A DNA stretch of 64,000 nt from Euborellia annulipes (lineage: Eukaryota; Arthropoda; Insecta; Dermaptera; Anisolabididae), in the NCBI GenBank assembly GCA_023213315.1, contig JAKCPI010005185.1, positions 1 to 64,000 of the forward strand. The letters run 5' to 3'. Within the stretch, counting starts at the first letter, position 1, and each line of letters starts with the position of its first letter. Positions 33,716 through 45,140 of the stretch are shown in pieces. The notes under the pieces are model-generated. The model searched no databases. It was given only the letters and a program-made list of their open reading frames with translations, and was not told the origin of the DNA. The translations under genes were made by a program, and so were the position numbers.

Positions 33716-35400
33716 TTTTTTATTTTGCTCATTTAGCTAACGAGTTGAAGAGATGTAAGTTCATTAAAAAAACCCATACACACTTCTACATACAGGTCTA
33801 AAATACACACAATTTAAACATACGCATATTAAGATTTTTTCTAAACATCAAAAAATAATATTTTTTAATTTCATATAAATTACTTTAAATGAAAATTTTA
33901 TTGATATATTTTGATAAAAGAGAGTAAGATTCTAAAAGATGTTCTCTTTTGCAGATTCGTGTGTGTTGTTTCATCAGTGCATTTGTGATTTGAAGCTGAG
34001 CGCATCGACTGCATGGAGCTTCGGGTGACCAGAACTCCGAGACGGTATCAAAGGTAATAATTGCATGGTGCAAAAATATTAGAGGGGATAGATTAGATTA
34101 GCTTTTTGTAGGATGTTGTTTTCTTTCAGCTGTCCTAAAATAGAATTAGATTTTTTTTTTAAATGTCATTCAATAGTTAATTTCTTTCTAAATAGAAAAT
34201 TTTCATAAATAATCGTTTTAAAGAAAAAATTAAAAATTAAAAATAATTTTCACTATAAATTAATTTTAATTTTAAAAATTTAATTTCTAATTTTTTAATT
34301 TATTTTGAATTTCATTAAAAAAGTTTTAAAAAATTTGATATTAATTTTTATAAAAAAGTTTTAAAAAATTTGATATTAATTTTTATAAAAAAGTTTTAAA
34401 AAATTTGATATTAATTTTTATAAAAATTTTTTTCTAAAGATTTAATTTTTTTAAAATTTTATTAAAAATTAGATTAGACTTCCTCCCCAGCTGCATCGGG
34501 AGAGAGGATGCCTCTCTCTCCTGCACCGAGGGACATCATCAACTTGGTACCTAGAACTTAAGGTGTGATTTATATACGAATACAAATTTAAATGTATTCA
34601 CTTTTCGATCTATAAATTTGAAAATTAATTTTCACACCTTAAATTGTAGTTTAATAGTTTAAATATAAAGGGGGTGGAGGGATGCACCATGCCAACGAGA
34701 GGGATTTTATTTTTGAACTTGCAGCTACTTCTCATGAAGCATATAGTGGAAAAATCAACGATAATATTCTTCAATTTAGGCCTCTGTTGGAAATTCGTCG
34801 TTGTTATTAGCTTCAGGTGTCTTCTCTAATATTTAGCTAGTTCGTTTTGTCCCTTGATTGTATTTGTATTTAGGATCCAATAGAGAGGTAAAATGCATTA
34901 TATTTTCGTTGATTTGTTCCATGAACGGATCATAAGGAGATGCGGTCAGATCTGATTGACAGATTGAGGCCCAGGTTCTCAAGTGTTCTTGTGCTTGCGA
35001 AAAGACGTCTTTATGACGCAAAGGGAGTCTGATCTTTTTGTATCTTTGAGGTTTGGTTTGAGGTGGGTAAACGAGAGTCAGGGAGGGATGTCGTTTTTCC
35101 AGGGCTAGCCTGGATGTAAATAACGCATACCCTTAAGGCCAGGGACAGGCCCGAGGGCCCCGCCGATCTGATGGTGGGGACCGGGTATATACAATTACAA
35201 TTCGTTCGTATTTTAATTAGGCTAGGTAGGATCTCTTTCAGCCCCCTGGTCTCTCGTTTACTCGTAATCCAAAAAATCACGTTCATTCTCACTGATAATA
35301 TTTCTTTAGGCACCCGACTTACGGGTTTTTCCGATTATAAATTGCAATTCTTTTTTGAAATTTCGCATTTTCTTTTTAATGCGAATAATAAAAAGAATTA
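33716..35400. other. Non-coding stretch with one exon-like segment
   Basis: 33,955-34,053 on the plus strand is bounded by ctcttttgcag| and aaag|gtaata, like a 99-bp exon, but every frame has stops, so at most a non-coding exon. 34,490-35,340 is moderately GC-rich without recognised content. 34,559-34,645 has an inverted pair aaggtgtga/tcacacctt. Confidence 0.3.
34317..34425. repeat. 35-bp tandem repeat, three units
   Basis: The unit aaaaaagttttaaaaaattt plus gatattaatttttat repeats with period 35 (aagtttt at 34,321, 34,356 and 34,391) almost without change, in an A/T-only region. Confidence 0.9.
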
Positions 35401-35439
35401 TTTGTGAAGTATATTATTTTTGCTTGAATTATTTCCGAA

Positions 35440-36770
35440 TTTTGTTTTTGTTATTTTTTAAAGAAAAAAAGAAGTCGTCAAGATTAAGTATTTCGCGAAA
35501 TTCTTAATAAGTAAGTAAATTTCATATACAATAGTTATTAAAATGAAATGAGCAAAATTAATTCATATTTTATATTTTTCAGATGACTTGTAATTACCTT
35601 GACGTTCTTGTTTTCATTTTGCTTAACTAAAAACCTCAACTGATTAATCGAATTTTTTGTTGTTTTGGATCTTTTAATATACACAGTAAGTAAATACAAA
35701 TTAAAGGCGCCCCTCCTGGAATTTGCCCTTTTGGGGTTAGGTACGCCACTGTTTATTTGAGCTTGTGAGGGGGATCAAATTTGACAATTTTTGCTGCATT
35801 TTTACTTTCTCTTACCCTATATATAAAATATATAGAGAAAGTATTTTATATTTCTTACAACCGCGAGCTCATTTTTTAAAATGAATTTTTCTATTTTTTT
35901 AAAATACGGTATATTTTATAAATATGTATTGTGAAGTGCACAAAAAAGAAGTCTTCAAGATTAATTTTTAATGCAAAAGTAAGTAAATTTTCATTAAGTA
36001 ATGAAATCAAAATATTGAAACTAATTTTTTTTTTTAGGTAAATAAATTTTGGTGAGGATTGGTGGGCTATGAGGGGAGGAGGAGGCCCAAAAAAAATCTA
36101 CGGATTTTCGGATTATAAGTAAATTTCATATACAATAGTTATTAAAATAAAATGAGCAAAACTAATTCAAATTTTATATTTTTCAGATGACTTGTATTTC
36201 CTTGACTTTATTTTTTTCATTGTGGTTAAATAAAAACAAACTTATTTAATAATACAAATGAAGGAAACATTTTGGCTTAAGAGTGTATCATAATCATCTC
36301 TTGATATCTATCTACCATCGTATTTTGTTGTTTTGGAGCTTTTAATATACACAGTAAGTAAATACAAATTAAAGACACCTTTTCGGAATTAGCTCTTTGA
36401 GAATCAGCTACCCCGCTGTTTATTTGAACTTGTGGTGGGTATTCAAATTTGACATTTATTTCTGCATTTCTATATTAAATTTCTTGCAACCGCGAACTTC
36501 TTTTTTAAAATTTATTTTTTATTTTTTTATAATATATTTTATAAAGTGAAGTGAAGTGCAAATAAAAAAATGAAGTCTTCAAGATTAATTTTGAAGAAAC
36601 AAAATTTCAAAGTAAGTATATTATCATTAAACGAGAAAATCAAAATATGGAAATACATATTTTTTTTTTTTTTAGGTAAATTAATAATCTCTTGACAAGA
36701 TTTGCTGTTTTGCCATACTCCAGTACTTCCTGGCTCAACAAAATCTTCATTGGTGAGGATTAGTTGGTTA
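35440..36770 (+). repeat. Large tandem duplication, ~600-670 bp period
   Basis: Landmarks recur in order: taagtaaatttcatatacaa (35,512 and 36,116), ttttgttgttttgga (35,655 and 36,323), aagtcttcaagattaat (35,949 and 36,573), and ttggtgaggatt. The second unit has about 60 extra bases; the first has a 43-bp family A head hairpin inserted. A partial unit precedes the first (aagtcgtcaagattaa at 35,472). Confidence 0.8.
35802..35844. repeat. Solo family A head hairpin, 43 bp
   Basis: ttactttctcttaccctata ... tatatagagaaagta is present in unit 1 of the tandem duplication and absent from the matching point of unit 2 (gcatttctatattaaatt). This is a natural filled/empty site pair for the head hairpin alone. 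Confidence 0.7.
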
Positions 36771-36911
36771 TGAGTATTATTATAGAAAAAAATAATGGAT
36801 TATCTAGTATAAAAAATAAAATAAAAACAAATCTTTATGTTTTTGAACTCAGAGCTGACCGACTTTGAGCTAGGTGTTTTTTTTTTGCTTTTTTTTTTTT
36901 TTTGTTAAAAT

Positions 36912-37219
36912 TGTAAAAACTAAAAAAGTACATCAGTAAAGTACTAGTATCCTTCCAAAGACAATAACTAGCGGAATTTTTTTCGTATATCTGAAATAGT
37001 ATATAAATTTATTTGAAATTTAAAAGAAATCGTTAAACAGAATTTTGAAAAAATTGTAAATAATTATAAATAAGTGCTAGTACCCGATTTTTTTTTTCAA
37101 AGACCAGATCTAACGAGATATTGATACCGGAAATTAAAATAAAATCTTTAGAGCTTTTTTTGAGAATTTATGTTCTTACATACAAAATAACAAACAAACG
37201 TACACATTGCTCGTTTAAT
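36912..37219 (-). repeat. Family A array-type fragment (reverse)
   Basis: Reverse of the 5' part of the 3,411 copy: gtacatcagtaaagtactag, then a second diverged unit ataagtgctagtacccg, and finally aaacaaacgtacacattgct next to cgttta. So the array form is a real subfamily. Confidence 0.7.
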
Positions 37220-40200
37220 AGAATAATGTTTTTGAACTCTTATAATTTAGAAATCGATTTAAATTTTAAGGTTTAAAGTTCAATATAAATTTTTCTTCGA
37301 TATTACTATAGATTGAGATGTACACTATTTCTTTGCTATGGGATTAAATGAAATTATTAACTAAAAGTACTTTGTTAAAATCATATAAAGCGTGCTTAAA
37401 ATAGTAAACGTGAAAAAAAGAGTTAAAAAAATGGAAGAAGAAAAAAAAAGAAGAAAGAACTAGATAGAAGAGAGAAAAAAAAGAAAAGTTAATGGAAGAT
37501 TAAAAAGTTGACAAACTGAAAAAGTAATATGAAGTGTGAAGGTGGTGGTGTTAAAAGAGAGAGAGAGAAAAGGGGTGAGTAGAGCTCAAGGCGAGATACA
37601 GAGCGAGCTTTGCTCCATCCCCATCCACAGCCTTCACTCTCCCATTTGTAATAACGTTGAGTTGAGTTGCTCCGGATTCGGCCTGAGAGATTTGCATTCG
37701 CAAATCCAATTACAGATGCAATATAATTAAAAGAAAAGAACCCCCCCACCCATTCTTCCGTTTACTCATACCATCTATTTCTACACATCTTGAGAATAAA
37801 GTTGACAATATACTATATATCTTTGATTTGAATATAGCAGAATGCTAGACTTATTTATGATCTATAGAATCTCTATTTATTTATACGAGATACGGCAGAA
37901 GTATTAAAATATATGGGTGATATTATGCATAAAGGAACCAAGCGCCATTATGATCGAAAGACCGCCATTTAGTAGAAGATCTACCTCTTTATTTAAATCG
38001 CAACATTATTACTCTGTGCACTTTTTTTATATAAAACAAGAAAAATTGGTTTTGTTTACAATTGTACAAACAGCACCACAGAATTCGGTTATTTAGGGCC
38101 GAATACAAATCGGTGGATCCGTGGTTCAACGCCTGGCGGAGAAAATTTAAAGTGAAAAACTGGCACACTCTGGCGGAGAAAGAATGAACCAAATTTATCT
38201 TTATTCAGTAATTAATCAACTTTTAAAATCTTTTTACTCTATTTATATATACTGTATTTAACATTTAAAAAATCATATTTAATTTACTAGAGTATTGAAA
38301 AAATAACTTTTGTCGGTTATTTGAATAAATAAATAATAAATTGTAGAAATATTTTACATATTTGCGTGATTTCTTCTTTAGATAACCCACAAAAAAAATA
38401 GCGATAAAGTGAAAGGCGGGTGACCGCGCTGGTCATGGGATATCTTCCCGAAATTAAATTAGGCGATGTGGGATCATCTCTCAGGGGGATTGGTATGGAA
38501 ACTTGTGAACTCTGGGGGTTGCCTCGTCCTGCTGGAATTACACTTAAAGCCCACTACTAAACCATCAAGAAATGGAGGACATGAATGTATACAATGAAAA
38601 AAGTTATTAATTACGCTTGCAAAACTGTTAAATATTTCTGTGTCGCACCCGAGTTTTTTTTTCCAATAACTTTAATTTCATTTTCGGTCATTGTTTAAAA
38701 TTTTTAATAATTAGAACATAATTTTCTTATTTCTATCCTTTAGAATAATACAAGATTAGGTCCATGGTTCTTTAGAACCTGCACCCTAAGTTGTTGACAC
38801 GATTCTTGAAGAAAGAAAATCATTTTTATTTGTGATAAATTTCGACCATGATCTCAATAATAAATTTCTTTACTAATAGAGATCTACAATATTACCAAAT
38901 ACAGTAATAATAAGTATTGAAACTGTATATGTGTTCATATGTAAAAAGAAACTATTAATATTTTAATTTGGGAACATTTTGTATTGTCTTTTCCTTGGAA
39001 GTGTCGGGCGTGGTGGGGAACTGAAGTGAAATTTAAAAAAAGAAAGAAATTAAAATTCATTACGATTCAGACTCTTATTTAGGCGTAGCCCCTACCAATT
39101 CTTTTATTTTGTACCTCTTATTATATAAGAAAAATATATATACTAATAAACAATTTCCCAAGAAAAAGTTGAAATGACGACACTGCATTAATTCCAGCCA
39201 CAAAGACATACCACACAAATCATACCAACCAATCATAACCGAAACGTTCCAGAATAAAGAGTGTTAACAAAATGGATGCTTTTTATTATTTGCTTTTTAT
39301 TAAACTTACTCTTCCAAGGAGCACCAAAAATAATTTAGTTGTTTTTGAAAATAATATTTATCTCGTACATTTGAATAATATCATTCAAGTGAGGTCGAAC
39401 TCGAACCAGAATCATCCGGTCATTATGTTGCCTCATTCTCGATGGTGACATTTATTATATAGCTCTAATAAAATTTAAATAATACGACATAAAAAAAATT
39501 CAATTTTCTAATAATTCTCCTCTGTGAATTCAAGAGAAAAAGCTTGATGCCTGGATAAAAGAAAAGCCTAAAAGGCAGTCATTTTGAGGATTATATAGGC
39601 TCAATTTGAGGGCTTCTATTGATGGCGTTCCCGGACTTTATTTTTTCCGTAACAGGTATTTATTTCTTATCATTGCGCTTTTCAACGAAGTCCTTTTTTA
39701 CATATATAATAATATATCAAAAGAAAGAACGATTTAATATATATATATATATCAATACATGTATATACTAAAAGTATGAATAACTTTTTTGTGTAATATA
39801 ATGAAAGGGGACTCCATTTTCTATTCGCTTCGTTCGTCATCCTTTTCCCTGTCTGATCATTTGGTCTCTACGGCTTCATAAAATGAAATCAATAAACAGG
39901 ATATTTATGTTTGAAATACTTGTATTTAGTTAAATTGAATATGCCTAATTATAACATGCACACTTAATATTTGGACATTAAGTAGCTGTTAACCGCCAAT
40001 TAATGGATAATGAGATTCATATAATTGGTGATTAACACCTCATAGATAAGATAAAGACACGATTTAGTGTCGAAATGTTATTGGAATATGTAAGTAAATC
40101 AATTTTTTACAGGTCCTATTCCACAAAGGTCCCATCAGAGCTGGGTTTTATATAATTTTTTTAATGGCTTACTAAAAAATTATGAAAATTAATTTTTTTT

Positions 40201-41170
40201 TGTTATCAAGATAATACAGCAAACCATCTGTCTTAATAATCTTTATTTTTTTTTAAATTTAAAAATGAATTTATTGTTATTATTAATCACATATTAATTA
40301 AGATAATTTTAAAATAAGCTTAGATGAATTATTTAAAAATCAAATGTCAAAATAGTTCAGCATTCTTGCAATAGATGGCAGACTAGTCTAACAGCCGATC
40401 TCCTTTTAGCCTATATCTGGCCTATATTTATATATTTTATTCTTTTATAAAAGCAGATAATATATAATAACATTTATAAAGTATTTATTGTTAAAAGATC
40501 AATGAAAATCAACCAAATGCATTAAATATTATTAGCTACCATTCTGACATCTCTTGGCAAATTTTCGAAATACGTGATTTTTTGGGCTTACTTTTTATCA
40601 CACACTACGCCCTCTTATCGGGAAAAACTTACGTAACACCTTCCCTCCTGCCACGCCTTATCCTGTTTTTTTTTTCAGATAGTTTTACAGTTTTTTACAT
40701 TGTCCTAGTTTTATCCGTAGTAGTTTTATCCATGTATAAAACCGTGAAAAAAGATCCTGAGTTCTATTCCCGGGGGCAATGAGACTTTTGGTCCGCCAAC
40801 AAAAAAACATACTCAAAATTAGTGTCGATTTTCAATAGAAATCACATACTATACTATCATTGAATTGCTTCCTGAAAAAAATGTTCGTCTATTGATATTT
40901 GTTGAAGATTACAATCTTTTTATGAGAAATGATTACTATAAGGTGCAAGGTGGTGATCGATTGAACAATTTAAAAAGTGATTGAAGAAAATTTGAATATG
41001 TTGCTTTTCCGCCTATACTGCGTTGGGTTAATCGACTTAGCCTTGACTTGGAGTCTTACTACGAGTCGTACTCATACTGTAGTGTCCCACAGAGCCAAAG
41101 GACTTAAGTGAAAAAATAACGAAAGTGAGACACTAACCCTTGGGAGAATCAGCCTTTGTAAGGGAATCCG
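37220..41170. other. Long non-coding stretch
   Basis: Apart from the SINE piece at 38.1 kb I see no repeat boundary. 37,430-37,745 is purine-rich, then GC-richer. 38,400-38,580 is GC-balanced (ggcgggtgaccgcgctggtc) and could be SINE-derived. 39,185-39,260 has ccgaaacgttccag ... aataaag, a decayed hammerhead element. 40,055-40,080 has gacacgatttagtgtcgaaa, a stem II plus GAAA without the 5' box. No gene seen. Confidence 0.35.
38100..38150 (+). repeat. tRNA-derived SINE-like piece (B box)
   Basis: The piece aatacaaatcggtggatccg continuing tggttcaacgcctggcgg matches the reverse strand of 55,008-55,072 (agtacaaattgatggatccg). It contains GGTTCAACGCC, close to the pol III B box GGTTCRANYCC. Confidence 0.5.
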
Positions 41171-41171
41171 T

Positions 41172-41543
41172 CTAGGGTGGGTTGAAATTATTTAAGGTAA
41201 ATTTTTGACTGGCATTTGAAGTTAAGGTGTTTAAAAGAGAGTGAAATGTGAGGCCAACAAATATATATAGTTGGCGAGACTTTATTATTTCCTTAAATAT
41301 GTAATATTTCCGATCTGTTTCTGTTGAAGGTCTGATCCTGTCTAGAGCTTTGAAAAAATGTTCTCTTTTTACTTTTGGTGGTTCAATAAAATTCTCATCT
41401 AATTCACAACTTAATTCTTCAAGGGCAATGTTGGCCGATTCAGCCACCAAGGCGGCTAAATCAGCACCAGTGTATCGTTCTGTTCGAGGATCTTTGGAGA
41501 TTTCATCGAAATCGACATCTGAGTCTAGAGAAGGACGTTTCCT
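41172..41543 (-). CDS. NVL-like AAA ATPase C-terminal exon (partial or fragment)
   Basis: The minus strand encodes RKRPSLDSDVDFDEISKD, then RYTGADLAALVAESANIALE, a divergent linker, and KVKREHFFKALDRIRPSTET, ending at a stop at 41172. Order and spacing (RP.L..DVDF..I, YTGADL.ALV.E....AL, V...HF..AL..IRPS) are those of the second AAA domain lid and C-terminus of NVL, a nucleolar AAA ATPase needed for 60S ribosome maturation. A likely acceptor (ttgttacaag|gaaacg) sits at about 41,543. Last ~35 residues after KYYIFKEIIK look non-conserved. No Walker A or B exon of this gene is visible upstream to 64,000, so this may be a last exon behind a very long intron, or a duplicated fragment. Confidence 0.6.
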   Translation of the reverse strand, partial: RKRPSLDSDVDFDEISKDPRTERYTGADLAALVAESANIALEELSCELDENFIEPPKVKREHFFKALDRIRPSTETDRKYYIFKEIIKSRQLYIFVGLTFHSLLNTLTSNASQKFTLNNFNPP

Positions 41544-41559
41544 TGTAACAATACCATAA

Positions 41560-42099
41560 AAAACGTATTTTTTGAAATAATAAAAGGCTTCTTGTTTACT
41601 ATTCCCTTGTTAGCTAGCTCTTGGTTAAATTGGTTACTTGACCTGGATTGATGAAACTGGCCCTTATTTTCTTAGTTGAAATTATTAGTGATTTGAGCTC
41701 TGTTCCAAGTCAGCAGGCTTATCATAATGTAATATTTAGTAGCGTATGAAATTTTTAATCAAATGTAAAAGACATAAATTGAGATTTTTTTTATTTTATT
41801 TTGATAACATTTTAAAGACTTAATGCTCATTTTGACACTCAAGTTTTTTAAATCACTTTTGATGATGACACAAGAATGTCAAAATGCGCATTAAGTTTTA
41901 AAATATCATTTTTAATTTCTCTTATCTATATACAAAGACTAGAGGATTGGGTTCGGACCCCAGGCAGTCTGATTATTTTATTTAAATCATTTGGATACCA
42001 AATGTTATAAATAAATATACCTGCCCCTCCCCCCCCCCATAGGCCTATATATCGTTAAAATATCCTTTTAGGCCTAAGTTGCCAAAAAATCTTTAAATA
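41560..42099. other. Non-coding stretch
   Basis: AT-rich. A loose inverted pair (gcattttgacattc... words near 41,820-41,905: taatgctcattttgacac / tgtcaaaatgcgcatta) can fold. A stub of family A head (tttctcttatctatatac) is at 41,919. A C-run lies at 42,028-42,037. Confidence 0.4.
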
Positions 42100-42497
42100 A
42101 TTTGATGTGACTGGTCGCACAGCACACAACTTTCTCTTACCCTTCGGCAAGAGAAGGTTGTATACTGTACTTTTCACACCAGATTTTTTGTATCGAGCTG
42201 TATTTAGTTTCCCAAAGCACCTTAGTTCGAAACTTGACCACTTGCATTACATCAGTAAAGTGTACTTTAAACAATTTTCAGGGCAAATTTAGAATATACA
42301 TTTTAAAGGTGGATCTAAAAAATAATTGATTTATGAATTTTATCAAAATCATTTTACATTTTTGAGAAAATAAAAAAAAAAAAAAAGAAAAAATACATCA
42401 ATAAAGTGTACTTCAAAAAATCTCATCATCAAATTTTTAACATGATCGCAATACTTTTTCTCTAGATATTTCATATATAGGTAAGAGAAAGTAAAAA
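42100..42497 (-). repeat. Family A repeat, internally deleted copy (reverse)
   Basis: Tail hairpin gtgactggtcgcacagcaca ... cttttcacaccagattttt with loop acccttcgg; then a shortened body and the head tatataggtaagagaaagta. The central part including the palindrome is reduced to acatcaataaagtgtactt. Confidence 0.75.
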
Positions 42498-42499
42498 CG

Positions 42500-43730
42500 A
42501 CCAACAAACAAAATAGTGAAGCTCACTTCAGTGAATATATAAGCCAAGAGTTCCCTGTAGTTGTTTTAATATTTTTTTTTTTAATAAAGATAAAAAAAAT
42601 CGAAAAAATTTCCCAACATAGTAAAATATTGCAGTAGGCCTATTCTAGATACTGTATTAACTTTTTTTTTTTTAGTAAAGACTGTATAAAACAAAACGAT
42701 TTTTTTCTTGTTATATTTATCTGCCATAAAGTGAATCTTTCAGTGTCAGAACGCCCACGTTGTGGTTAATCTGATTGGTAATTTTAATAGCAATAATCCT
42801 GAGGTGGGTTTTCATTTCCCTCCTCAGGAGGAGAGTTGGATAATTTTTTGCCATGAGGTGGATGTGAGTGATCTATAACTCAATATTATAGTTAATTAAC
42901 TGCTTTATCCCCTCGGCTAATCCCCTTCTTCTCACTAATCAGATATTTTTGACCTCTGAAATATGGCGCCTTTCAGTTGTCGCTCGTTACAATTTCTTAT
43001 TTGTTATTATTAACTTAGTATTTTTTAGTGTTTTTAATTTTTCAATTTTCATAAATACATAATGTTACAACTAGAGCTTACGGCTGATAGTTTAAATTTA
43101 ATTATAATATTGCTGATATCCACTTTTTACGTTTTCTTATTCTTAGTTAATACAGTATCTTATTTTTATTATCATTTTATATCTACATATTAAATTTCTC
43201 TTGCCATATAAATTATAAGAATCAAATTTCCTTGCTTTTCGGGGAATTTCATCTTAAAGAATTTAATTACCTATACCTGAAGGAGGTGAGCTGGTGATCC
43301 CATTTCTTTCGATCAGTGGATCAGTGCCTGATTGATAAAAATTCCAACAATTCAATATTAAAGGCCAATATTGGAATTTTCGATTAATACGGCATGTGTA
43401 AAGAAAGTGGATTAGGTTTTTAATAAAAAATTTATCCTATGAATTAATTTTAAGAAATATTCGCCTTATAAGAAAGAAGCTGGATTTTTTTTTATAATAG
43501 AATTAATGGCTTATCTTAAATCGGGGATGATATTTTTCTTCCTCTTTTAGGAAGCGATTTTAATTGTTGTGAATTCTTTGATGCCTTTTAAATTTCTAAT
43601 TTAATTATTTGGCCAGCATATAAGTGACTTGAAATTTATAAATCGAAAAGATTAGATAATTAATTACATTTTCAATTAAACTCTATTTCTTTTAAATAAA
43701 TAAGAGAAAGTAAAAACTATTCTATAATAA
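42500..43730. other. Non-coding stretch
   Basis: AT-rich, nothing recognised. 42,720-42,990 is somewhat richer in G and C. Confidence 0.35.
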
Positions 43731-44163
43731 AAAAATCTGGTGTGGCTGATCGCACGGCACACAACTTTCTCCTAAATTCGGTAATTGGAAGTTGTATTAT
43801 GTGCTTGTAACAACATATTTTTTTTGTGGGGCTTATATTTAGTTTCCAGCAGTACGGTATTGCTCAAGATGTAAAATTTATAAACATGGAAAATATTTTT
43901 TGTTACCATATCAACCATTTCTCCTATGAAATACAAGAGTAAAGTGTGTTTTAAACAATTTTGAGAACAAAATGAGAATATACATTTTAAAGAGCATCTA
44001 TAAAATAAGTGATTTATGAAATTTAATCAAAATCGTTAGAGGAAATTTTGAGAAAATCTAAAAAAAGTACATTAGTAAAGGAAATTTACCAGTACCTTTT
44101 GACCGATTTTATTTAAATACTTATTTCTGTACCTCATATGGACTCCGAACTTAAATATAAAAT

Positions 44164-44377
44164 AATCTTTGGTTGTTTGGGCTGGACGTTGAAATATATT
44201 ATAATATTGTTTTGTATATTTTTTGTATTTTAATTGTATTTTTTATTGAAAAGTTTTTAATTATCTTTATATAGTTTCTGTACTGATGATGGGTGGCGTT
44301 TTGCAACCCGAAATATTTGCAAATAAATAGTGTGTATGGTGGATAAACAGGCTCTGGCCTTTTCTCCTATTTATCAA
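44164..44377 (+). mobile_element. Hammerhead element with perfect 13-bp target duplication
   Basis: Flanked by ttaaatataaaat on both sides (44151-44163 and 44378-44390). The 214-bp insert carries one hammerhead motif, then tttgcaaataaatag and no ORF. Its host is a family A copy, which fixes the boundaries. Confidence 0.85.
44283..44314 (+). ncRNA. Minimal hammerhead-like motif
   Basis: CTGATGA, stem II GGGT/ACCC with loop GGCGTTTTGCA, GAAAT. The core boxes are intact; the cleavage triplet is unclear (GAAATATTTGC). Confidence 0.55.
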
Positions 44378-44655
44378 TTAAATATAAAATTTGAACTTGG
44401 TAGCTAATTTCCTTCTTTATTTTGAACAAACAGACAGACCATTTTGTGAGTTCCATTTTTGTAGCCTCAAAACGTGTATTTCTTTCAAAATCTTGACATG
44501 GAATATTCAAATTTGAAGATGTACAAGATTATATAACTCACTAAATGTATTTTGAAGTTTACTTGTATCTGGATTCAGATGGATTGAATGAATTACAATA
44601 AAATTTTTTTTATTTTTCAGAAATTCTAACCATGATGGTTTGCGCAAATTTCTCA

Positions 44656-44685
44656 GTTTCGGTCACTATTTATGGCCATCATCAG
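44656..44685 (-). ncRNA. Hammerhead-like motif, left arm of the palindrome
   Basis: On the minus strand: CTGATGA, stem II GGCCA/TGACC (one mismatch), GAAAC. The next bases are TGAG rather than GTC, so the cleavage triplet is not evident. Confidence 0.55.
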
Positions 44686-44992
44686 GCCTAAAAATTAAGA
44701 TACATACATTTAAAAAAAACTTAAGGTTTAAACAAAATCAATCTGATCTTAAATCTACAATCTTACAATCGGTTACATTAATTCTTTTATCTTAAATTAT
44801 TTTGAATACTTTTTTTTACTTTTTCAAAAAATAGAAAGATAGAATTTTGTTTTTTGAAAAAGTAAAAAAAGTATTCAAAATAATTTAAGAAAAAAGAATT
44901 AATGTAACCGGTTGTAAGATTGTAATTTAAGATCATATTGATTTTGTTTAAGCCTTAAGTTTTTTAAAATGTATATATCTTAATTTTTAGGC

Positions 44993-45022
44993 TTGATGAT
45001 GGTCACAAATGGTGACCGAAAC
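44993..45022 (+). ncRNA. Hammerhead-like motif, right arm of the palindrome
   Basis: TTGATGA (core C3 changed to T), stem II GGTCAC/GTGACC perfect, GAAAC. The better stem and worse core compared with the left arm show that the two arms have diverged independently. Confidence 0.5.
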
Positions 45023-45140
45023 TGAGAAAATGCGCAAACCAGTCGTCATGGTTAGAATTCCTGAAAAATAAAAAAAAAATTTATTGTAATACATTCAATC
45101 CATTTGAATCCATATACAAGTAAACTTCAAAATACATTTA

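Larger units (their letters stand above)
43732..44512 (-). repeat. Family A repeat interrupted by a hammerhead element
   Basis: Plus strand order: tail hairpin (aatctggtgtggctgatcgc ...), gttaccatatcaacc, decayed palindrome, cttaaatataaaat, [214-bp insert], taaatataaaatttgaac, aaacagacagaccattttgt, cctcaaaacgtgtattt. The two halves read on without loss when the insert and one 13-bp duplicate are ignored. Confidence 0.8.
44542..45140. mobile_element. 599-bp near-perfect palindrome with two hammerhead-like cores
   Basis: The ends taaatgtattttgaagttta and taaacttcaaaatacattta are inverted. Arms of nearly 290 bp match throughout (aatctacaatcttacaatcgg against ccggttgtaagattgta and so on) around a centre near 44,840. 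Each arm carries a hammerhead-like core, one per strand. TA at both ends would fit a TA target, but TA is self-complementary and proves nothing. Confidence 0.85.

Noticed and set aside
34682..34810. Short frame starting MHHANERDFIFELAA
   Set aside because: About 42 codons, no recognised family, no splice context that extends it.
39185..40110. Further hammerhead motifs (GAAACGTT at 39,240; GTGTCGAAAT at 40,071)
   Set aside because: Only the 3' half (stem and GAAA) is present; the CTGANGA box is missing, so they are listed only as debris.
40582..40782. Hydrophobic 66-codon frame
   Set aside because: Begins without a good ATG, T-rich sequence gives hydrophobic residues by chance, no features of a known protein.
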